64,000 nt of DNA, taken from positions 4,526,001 to 4,590,000 of the forward strand of contig OX596337.1 of assembly GCA_951394405.1 (NCBI GenBank), in the 5' to 3' direction. The stretch is from Coprinellus micaceus (Eukaryota > Basidiomycota > Agaricomycetes > Agaricales > Psathyrellaceae). This document shows, piece after piece, positions 56,080 through 64,000 of this stretch; position 1 is the stretch's first letter, and every line of letters starts with the position of its first letter. Position numbers and translations under genes: made by a program. The notes below the pieces were generated by a model. The model made no database searches and was not told the DNA's origin. It worked only from the letters and a program-made list of their open reading frames with translations.

Positions 56080-57877
56080 ATGTCGGGCCCTATTGAATTT
56101 GTAGACGGGCTCATCTCTGACGATTGTCTGGAAGCCAGTCGAAAGACGACAAGCTCGTGGGTGAGTGCCACCGCCTGTGAGACTTGAGCTCAGGCTCATA
56201 TCAACTAGCTACCGGTATGAGGAAACCTGGTCACTGTTTTCCTCACCCTGTCGCAACGCCCCGGAGCGGGCCTCGTAGAAATCGGCGAGTTCACGGAAGA
56301 CGGAATCTCGCACCCGTTGTATCTTGCCCGAGCGGGACATGAAGTAAGTGCCCCCGCCAACCATCTTTGTGGCTGATCTGATATCCATCCAGGGAGATGT
56401 TTGTGCGTTCATCTCATCTACATTTGTGACAGAGCGCTCAGAGAGAAAACGTCACCTGTAGACTCGGGAGTCTGTAGCTTCCAGCTTCCGGGGGCCCGAA
56501 TCTGCGTCGCAGGAAGGGAGCTTGTCGTTCGTGCTCAACCTCCATATCTCTCCTGGTTTGATCTGACCGACTGAAAGGCATCTAATTATGAAGTCATGGT
56601 AGAAGTCGGAGAAATACTACAGTGGCATCCCGTTCGAGTCAGCGGCGCATCGGTTTTTCGCGACCTCGACCCGGTCAAGTCAGTCACTTCCATGATTCTC
56701 ACTGATCCTCCTTATATTAACTCTCACTTCTAGAAGCGATATTATACGAGACTCACTCGATGATGACCGAGTCACGTTTCGCTTCGTTGCTAAGCGGACA
56801 ATCCTCGACCGAGTTGTGTATGGGACTTGCACCAGCGACGGGACAGGTGCGCCGACTGCGTCACGGTGTACCGCATGCACGGAACTAAACCAGGCTCCGT
56901 ATCGTTCACTCCTCTTAGCTTTCCACCCATTTGAGAAAGAGTCGAGCATCGCCTGGTGGACTGGTGATCACGAGGTGCTCATCACCTCGAAGTGCGGTGA
57001 AGTTCTGACTACACCGGACTCGGCACCACCCGACGGCAAAGCCAAAGTTGCGATAGGCAAACTAGCGGCGAATAATGAACGGACCCAAGTGAGGAAGGGG
57101 GATCTCTTCTCCACCGCGGTTACCTTCCAGCAGTCTTTGAAGGACGTGCCGCCCGTCATCATGGGTTTATGCAAGCTTGATACTGGGAACCACGGGTCTG
57201 CCCTCCGACTCCGACTCTACCCCCAGAACGTCACCAAAGACACGTTCATCTGCAACGCTGAGACGTGGGGGGATACTTACCTCTACAATGTCTTCGCCAA
57301 TTGGATCGCCATCTCGGAACCAAGGTGGCAAACTGGCGTTCTGAAGACGAAGGCCGACAACCCCTCCGCCCTGCTCGACAACCGCGTCGACTTCGCGGTT
57401 CCATTCTCATCTCCCCCTATGGTCTTCGTCTGTTTCAGCGGTGTAGACATGGTCGGCTACTGGGACTTTCGAGTCCAGGCCACCAATGTCGACCATACCG
57501 GTTTCGACATATCACTCATCATACATCCAGAAACGAAGGTTGGGGTGGCGCGTATCTCTTGGATTGCCATTCCAGGGGAAGGCGTTCTCAAGCGCAAGAA
57601 TGCTTGGATCGGTCGCTTCAGCACTAACACGGCGTCTGCTGTGTACGATGGGTCAAGAGCGTGGACGGGGCACGTCAAGTTCGGCTTTGAGTTCAAGAGG
57701 ACGCCGAAAGTCTTCGTTGGCGTGGATGAGCTCAACTTCAGCCGTGATAGGTATTTTCGATTGGGTGTCGGAACATCTGACGTCTCAAAGACAGGCATGG
57801 ACTGGAATATCGGTAAATGGTGCGACTCGGTGATGAAAGGGGCGGGTGCGAGTTACTTGGCCATAGATTGTGACTAG
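56080..57877 (+). pseudogene. DM9-like/triple H-type lectin 4, interrupted by an in-frame TGA
   Basis: The exon plan is as in its paralogues (56080-56160, 56209-56343, 56393-56402, 56462-56526, 56578-56678, 56734-56846, 56919-57877) and sums to 488 codons, but codon 31 (56218-56220) is TGA. The other three genes have Gln or His codons at that place. No alternative acceptor near it restores the frame. Everything else is intact: HPLYLARAGHEGDVYSGVC, NYEVMVEVGEILQW, the three lectin repeats (PPVIMGLCKL, PMVFVCFSGVDMVGYW, RTPKVFVGVDEL) and SYLAIDCD. It is either a young pseudogene, a sequencing error, or a gene using a downstream start; exon 7 alone still encodes all three lectin repeats. Confidence 0.65.
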
Positions 57878-58058
57878 CCTAGGCGAAAGATCATGGGACG
57901 AGCAGTCGAGGTTCCGTTTGTAAAGTGAAGTAGGGTATGCCTACATCGATACAGATAGTATTGAATCTGACCTACACGGCATACACAGCCCTGGCACCCG
58001 AGATCCCCAGAGTCATCATCGACGCGCCCATTTTCAAATCCGTACCCCTGCCTAATTC

Positions 58059-60078
58059 TCAGTTACCACAAGGGACTAAATACGGCGACCAGGCCCAAGT
58101 CAGCACACCTCCTCTCTTTATCCTGAGGTAGCAGTCAAGGCGTACCTGGCAACCCTTTAATCCCAACCGCATTCTCACAGATATACTCGTCCTTGACGCT
58201 TGTACTGTTCCCCGCCCCAGTTACATTCACGTTCTGGAACGTGATGTCGGAGCACTGCGCCACCTCAGAACATTCGAAGCGGACGATGGTGCTTTCATTC
58301 GTGGTCCCCCTGATATCCTCAAAGCGCATCTTCTCGAACTTGACTTTGCTCGTTACAGGAATGTCGCCTCTGTCTCGCATGGTCAGTACCAGGCTCAGCC
58401 TTCTCGAAGATTGTAGTGAAGAAAACGTACGGAGGAGCCCCGAAGTTCTGCACAATCTGGAATGCAGTCTGTACGCGGTCGAAGATGAAGTTTCGGAAGA
58501 TCGCGTTCTTGACAAACCCTATCCCATGACGAGATATATGAGCACCGTTTTCATCTCCTCCATGGATAGATGCGTACCGAAACCCCCTCCGCCACCAGTA
58601 GGCGGCGTCCCAGAAACTGGGCCATCCCAGGCCTTGAAATATATTCCGTGGTTCATGTTTGGCTGGACTCGCGAGGGTAGGCGGAGTACTTTGACGTTCT
58701 CAACGAGGACGTTGGAGACGTAGTCGGTCTGCATATTTTACCACAGCTCAGCACGGTATGGACCTGAAGGAGGCGGAGGTGAAGACAAAACGGAGCCCAC
58801 CAGATTAGCGTACTGCCCCAGCGACCCAAATGCGATACCCGTTCCCCCTCGGCAGACGAAGTCGCGTGCGATGATATTTGTCGAGTTCTAGAGGATATCT
58901 CTTCAGCGATCGAAAATACAGAGAGGAAAGGATTTAGACGATACCCCCTTGACAGCAATGCAATCGTCCCCACATGTGACATCCCAATTCTTCATCGTAA
59001 TCTTGTCGCTTCGGTAGGTGTCGATTCCTGGTATTCCACATCAGCACTCTCTCGTTTTTGTCGGTATGAGTTACGCGTGATGATGCAAGGGAGTAAGTAA
59101 ACGAGGGCAATAAGCGCCTACCATCTGTATTCCAAACGATAGTCTGGTTAAAGAACTCGGGATTCGTATTCGTGGCGTTGATGTACATCCCGTCGTACAG
59201 GACGTCGTTGCTCTCCGCTACTGCGTTGGCCCAGAAAGGTGGGAAGTGGATGTTGAAATCCTATGAGTCAGCGAGGCGTTCAGCGAAGGCCGTTCAGGTT
59301 AAATCGAGGGTATGAGACGATGAACTGAAGCGAAGAGGAGCGAAGGAACGGCGAGAGAAAGATAGTACGTACCTTGATCACAGCCCGCGTCGCCTTCCAG
59401 AGTGTGAATGAAATGGGACGTCCGTCTCCGTCGTTTCGCGGTGTATGGGTGAAGTGGTTGTACCACGGCTATACGAACAGACGTAGTCAGCCTCTTTACT
59501 TCATCTCCTCCTCCCCCACTGAGTGAGTACCCGGGGAGGAATGGGACAAGAAATTAAAGCGCACCTGCCCATTCCCATGTACACCCCCACTCCCATGCGC
59601 GTCAATCACAAAGTCCGAACCTGTAACGACGAACCAGGATGCTTGGCTCTGGATGAACACCACGCGGTACGTGTTCTCTGGCTGGAGCCAGTACTCGACC
59701 TTGGGATCGAAACTGAGGAGACCCTTGAGGTCGACACGCGCGAACTTGAGGTCCCAGGTCATCTTCCTAGAGCACTGTCAGCTGGAAGCAGGGCTTGAGG
59801 GATGAGGTGAAGGCGTGCCGTGTGATGTTATACCGCCCTCTCTCGAATACCGTACGCCCTCCGTGCCCACATCGCTTGATTGCGTTCTCAACGGCGTCGG
59901 TGTCGTCGCGACCCCGGCCCAGGGGTTTGAGCGTGCAGAGCTTCGAGGGGGAGAGACCACTGAGGTCGGGTGCAGAAGCGGAAGAGATGCCTGGTGGGCT
60001 TGGTGGGGAGGAGAGGGCGGGAGAGGTGTAGAGGAAAGTGGCGAGGACCACGAAGGACCTCAGGGTTGAGAGCATCAT
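58059..60078 (-). CDS. GH28 pectinase, exo-polygalacturonase/rhamnogalacturonase-like (about 448 aa)
   Basis: Ten exons (60078-59819, 59766-59565, 59468-59373, 59260-59122, 59027-58945, 58887-58801, 58728-58578, 58518-58431, 58369-58146, 58075-58059) sum to 449 codons. The start at 60078 gives a signal peptide (MMLSTLRSFVVLATFLYTSP), so the enzyme is secreted. GH28 marks are NWDVTCGDDCIAVKG with the catalytic Asp pair, GGTGIAFGSLGQY in place of the usual GHG, and HGIYFKAW at the RIK position. This set suits exo-acting members on pectin. The first intron uses GC-AG ends. The last tiny exon gives VPCGN; reading through instead would stop at 58135. An in-frame ATG at 60150 exists but would bury the signal peptide. 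Confidence 0.85.
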
Positions 60079-60710
60079 CGGTACGATTTGACCTTGATTT
60101 TGGAATAGGCAGGGAAAGAGAACGAGCTCGCTTCCGAGTTCGAGCGACATTCAAGGCAAGGATATTATACGGGATTTTCGTGGTGGCTTCTCTCCTCCGA
60201 AGCGCATAGACTGAACTTCTGAGTATGAGAAGGCAGAGGTAGAGCTTCTTGAGCTTCGTCGGTGCGAGGCGCGGTATTGCCGAGAGTCCTATGACCCACG
60301 TACTTTAGAGCCAAGTACACACGAAACGTCGACTACGACTATCGTCGTTCGTTGCAGCCGAGGGTCTCCAATCGGCATGGTCGTTGAAGTAGAGAAGCGA
60401 TCACTGTCAACTGATCGACCCCTCAGGATATGGGCGCTAGTTCAAACTTTGATCGACCGGCGGTCCGGAGACGGTGCACCACGAGACAGGGAGAGGGACG
60501 AAAAGCGCAACTCGGAATTTCCTCGTCTTTGTGCGGGCTTAGATCGAGGGTAGGGGCGGATGTGTGAAGTTCATGCACGCTTGGCTGGATAGAGGTTGGG
60601 CCTAGAGTGGTTATGAGTACTAGTAGTGTGTGGGTTCAAGGAGTACGTACTAGGTCGACGGAGGGTGAGAGTTGACAACGTTGACAGGAGAGATGGCCTT
60701 TCGAGCATTA

Positions 60711-61123
60711 CAGTCGTTTGCATATTAAATTTCGCGACAAGATTTTCAAAATTTCTGTGACATGGTCACATCAGCGTCTATAGCGTGAATACAAGCCCCG
60801 ATTCTGGGTCGTAAAGTTGAACTTCAGCCATCGAAACGCCCAAGACGCTCAGCGTTTGGGTGATGGGAAGATCAATGCTCACCTAAGGTCAAGTTCTGCG
60901 CGAGAGTCACCCGCTCTCCGTACCTCTTACTTTGCGCACGTACTTCGCAGGCCATGATACTGCATTGCTCTCTGAGATGCCGAACAAGATCTCCTATTGC
61001 AGCTGCACGACGAGATGCCACGGCGGCTCAACAGGGGCATGACATCGACAATGATGGTCACACCTGTCATCTCGAAAGCAAAACAGACAAACTCGTTCGC
61101 GAAATTTAATATGCAAACGACTG
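60711..61123. mobile_element. Tc1/mariner-type MITE
   Basis: The 413-bp element begins CAGTCGTTTGCATATTAAAT and carries perfect terminal inverted repeats of 27 bp (60711-60737 and 61097-61123). It is flanked by TA on both sides (60709-60710 and 61124-61125). CAGT ends plus a TA target site are the Tc1/mariner signature. There is no ORF inside. Confidence 0.85.
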
Positions 61124-61129
61124 TAGGTC

Positions 61130-61545
61130 TGAGGTGGGGGTCAGCCGGCGACTAGTGCCAGGCGCACTCGAGATCCGTGGGAGATCGCACTCTACGTATG
61201 CAAGATCCGCGGGCGTTGCGCTCTTCGCGGTACTCAAGGTCCGTGGGGTACGACCTTTGAAGATCGAGTGCGGGGGCGTAGCCTCTAATAGAAATGGTGC
61301 ACACGAAGGGGAGGGTTATCCTCTAATGGTAGTCCCTCCTTCCCAAAATCCGTGGGGCACACAGGGCACGCATACGTACCTGTCGAAGCGAGGCTATCCT
61401 CTAATAGGAATAAGCATGGGGCGAGCCTCTTATAGTAGTCTACGCGTGAGGAAGGAGATCGAGCGCTTAGCGCTTAGCGCGTAGCCTCGAATAGACATGG
61501 CCTCTAATAGAAATAAGTATGGGGAGCGCTTCTTGTAGAAGGGTT
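61130..61545 (+). repeat. CCTCTAATAG short-motif cluster
   Basis: CCTCTAATAG and near forms recur about five times, several followed by AAATAAG-TATGGGG variants. AGATCCGYGGG-like units recur in the first half. It is noncoding and directly abuts the MITE. Confidence 0.6.
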
Positions 61546-63237
61546 CTGTGGCTTGGAATGAAAACGGCCGTCACGATCGACCCCATGCTCGCGTTCTCCT
61601 TCAACACCTTCGGCTCATGCGCTCTCTCGGTCCCACATCCATAACCCTCTCGATGATCCCAGACTCCCGCCACCGTTGCCTCGTCGCTCTCGCCACCTCC
61701 AGATCGTCGCTCGTAGAGATATGTGTATTAATAGACGCACTGACAGGTGGAAGGGAAGTGCAGGTTCGGGAGCACATGAAGGGAGGTGCAGATTCACGGG
61801 AGAGGTACACGGAAGCAGAGGCTCCCTTAGCCAATCGGAAGAGAGGGAACGATAGATCAAAGCACAGTAAGTATGTGCCTATCGGACATCTGCGCTTGAA
61901 GGTTGTAGCTGGCGGGGGTGTACCTTGCCATGCGGGTGCGTCGGACAGGTGATCGTGATATTGCGCGTCATACGGGCTTCCGCTTTCGTTTGACGTCGGA
62001 CGTTGAGTATAGGGGGTAGCGGGAGAGGGAGGTTGAGGCTGGTTGAGGGGGGGAGATGAAGGAGGCAGAAGAGAGACGGCCCGAGTCGAGGAACGGTTCC
62101 TGGATGGAGTAACCACGACGGGTCGGACGTGTGTGGCGTTTTACTCGTCTTCCGGGTCGACGTCGGTCGATGACTCGTCGACGGGATTGCAAAATAGACT
62201 TTCGGGGGGAACGGCCGATGCGCTTGGCGCTGGGGAACGAAAATGAGCTCAGATCAATGAAAATCCGCCACGATCAGCGAAAATCTCCGGAAATGGCACT
62301 ATTGCGGAATCGGGAGACGGCGGGAGTATTTTTTGGGTTAAAATTGGGCGGGAAGGAGTCAAAGCGGCGAGCGCTTGTTACCGCCAAGCCTAGCGCCGAG
62401 CCCGGCGGGATGACGCCGACCGGTGGCTGTGAGAGCGTGACTAAGCGCCGGTGTCCGTGCGGTGGTGACTGGCACATCGACGGGCGCTCAATCTTCGTCC
62501 TGCTCCGTCTCACTTGACGAAATCTTCTTTCACCTGGCGCTTTTCGAAATGTTCGTTCCTCAAGAAGCCTTCTTGTGCTCTCTCGATTATGCCTCGGTGT
62601 GATGGAGTTGCCGTTTGGGATGCGGATTGAATGGGAGCCCGGGTGGGTGGCATGTGGAGGGGGAGCGGGTAGGAGGTCCCCATGATACCCTCGTTCCACA
62701 TGGTCGGTGTGTCGGCAACCTGGACTGCGTCGTCTGGGTCGTGTGCTGGTGCATTCCTCCCCGGACCTCTATGGCGACCGCGACCTCGAGCTCATGGCCG
62801 GTGGCTGGAGCCTAGACGACGACGTGAGTAGTCTAGTTGGGGGTGTTTGAGTGGGCGCGAACTGAAGGATATGGCGTAGATGGAATGGGAATGGCGTATC
62901 AAGTTGCGCGTGGTGCATTTGAAGTGTGCCATACAAATGTCGAAGGTGGCATATGGACGCTCACCTATTCATCCGGCCCCACTGTCCATTTCCAAAAATA
63001 CCGCTGCGCGGGGACTTTGGTGCCAAGAATGCGGCCCATGTGCATCCAACGCAGAAGGATCACTCTTCTCCAAGTCTTATCTGCATCTCCCATATGCCGA
63101 TGCGGGAGAGGCCATATTTCTATTTAACCTAGCCCCTTCTCAGGGCAAGGCTTCTTTCCTCAGCCACCTTGCTCTCTCGCTCTCCCCCTCCCCATCTACC
63201 TACCCCTTCGTCCACGCTGGGTGTAGCCGTCGACACT
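61546..63237. other. Region with an unresolved gene candidate
   Basis: On the minus strand an ATG at 62701 opens MWNEGIMGTSYPLPLHMPPT for 63 codons up to a GTGAGA. Two overlapping frames at 62230-61960 both look partly coding (ESLFCNPVDESSTDVDPEDE, and GYSIQEPFLDSGRLSSASF). I could not settle exon joins. On the plus strand 62740-62850 reads SPDLYGDRDLELMAGGWSL. The last 300 bp before 63238 are the promoter of the transporter gene, with CT-rich stretches. Confidence 0.3.
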
Positions 63238-64000
63238 ATGGCTGAAAAGTTCGACGAGAAGATCGACGAGAAGCACGACGTCCCCCGTGCGCCCTCCTTC
63301 GACGAGAAGCACGACATCGCCGAGCCCTCCTCCCCCACCGACCCCGACGCCGTCATCCCTGGCTCCGAGGGCGTCACCTACGGGGAGCTCGCGTCCCTCC
63401 GCCACGTCCGCGACTCCTTCCCCTTAGCGTCCTTCCTCGTCGTCTTCGTCGAGTTCGCGGAACGATGGAGTTACTACGGTACGGCCAACGTCTATAACAA
63501 CTACATCCGTGCGCCCCTCCCCCGTGGATCGACGACGGGCGCGGTGTTGAAGAGCGATCGGTTGGTCGGTATTGCGGGGGCGTTGGGCAAGGGTCAGCCG
63601 ACGAGCTTTGCGCTGAGGACGGTGAGTAAAGGTCGTGCTTCGATGTGGTAGCCATCGAATCTTATCGTGCTTCTTTTCCTAGTTCAACTCCTTCTTCGTT
63701 TATGTCACTCCCATTCTCGGTGGTATCCTCGCTGATACCCTGTGGGGGCGATACAAGACCATCATGGTCTTCTCTCTGGTTTGCTTGTGAGTATCTCGAT
63801 TCTATTTTGGTATGGATGAGGCGCTGAGACTGGAATAGGGCTGGTCATATCATCCTCGTCGGTTCTGCGTCTCCCTCCGCCCTCGCCAAGGACGGCGTTT
63901 CCATGGGTCTCCTCGTCCTCTCGATCCTTGTCATCGTAAGTCCCTTCTTCCATTTCCCATGCCATCCATCCATCTCACTAACGTACGTCATTTCATCTCA
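63238..64000 (+). CDS. PTR2: POT/PTR2-family peptide transporter (5' part)
   Basis: An ATG at 63238 starts exon 1 (63238-63621), followed by 63683-63786 and 63839-63935; the gene then runs off the window after a GTAAGT donor. After an acidic cytoplasmic N-terminus comes VEFAERWSYYGTANVYNNYI, the E-x-x-E-R and YYG signature of proton-coupled oligopeptide transporters. Next is a long loop, then FNSFFVYVTPILGGILADTL and WGRYKTI, the conserved helix 2-3 region with the Asp of the family's D-x-x-x-G-[RK] loop. Its role is proton-driven uptake of di- and tripeptides at the plasma membrane. Only about 195 residues are in view. Confidence 0.85.

Noticed and set aside
61601..62116. 171-codon minus-strand frame
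   Set aside because: No ATG start and an in-frame stop separates it from the plausible upstream exon; left as an unresolved region.

Overview
The window looks like a mushroom-forming basidiomycete (Agaricomycetes). Nearly every gene is cut by 46-80 nt GT-AG introns with CTGAC/CTAAC-like branch sites. Protein families typical of that group are present: a myosin-motor chitin synthase, a short protein with a fungal RNase H1-N/viroplasmin-type domain, H-type lectins, a GH28 pectinase, a GT31 galactosyltransferase and a POT peptide transporter. I saw no tRNA, rRNA or CRISPR. Exon models were built by eye. Most sum exactly to whole codons, and I cross-checked them between paralogues.

Left part (1-15.8 kb): a partial coiled-coil gene runs off the left edge. 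Two same-direction paralogues of an uncharacterised fungal family (about 1012 and 1010 aa) flank three smaller genes. Unusual same-strand short-motif clusters follow each paralogue (TTATGATT after the first, GGTGTATGTGGTG after the second).

Middle (15.8-45 kb): a 1-kb DNA transposon with a perfect 9-bp target duplication lies at 16.4-17.4 kb. One duplicated block occurs three times: block A inverted at 18.4-23.2 kb, shortened block B at 36.5-39.4 kb and full block C at 40.1-44.8 kb. Each block ends in an intact copy of a small three-exon gene ('gene X'). Between A and B lie the chitin synthase gene (about 2251 aa), lectin gene 1 and a small gene on the minus strand.

Right part (45-64 kb): a GT31 galactosyltransferase, an unrecognised small gene and lectin genes 2, 3 and 4. 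A decayed GH28 copy follows lectin 3 and an intact GH28 gene follows lectin 4. Then come a Tc1/mariner-type MITE and the 5' end of a peptide transporter gene.

The most interesting system is the lectin family. Four genes (one broken by an in-frame TGA) each encode an N-terminal DM9-like region fused to three H-type lectin repeats. All share seven exons, including a 10-nt micro-exon. Variants of a TTAAGCGCCC promoter box lie upstream of these genes and of gene X. With chitin synthase, GH28 and GT31 nearby, the region is rich in carbohydrate-active functions. That these genes act together is inference only.
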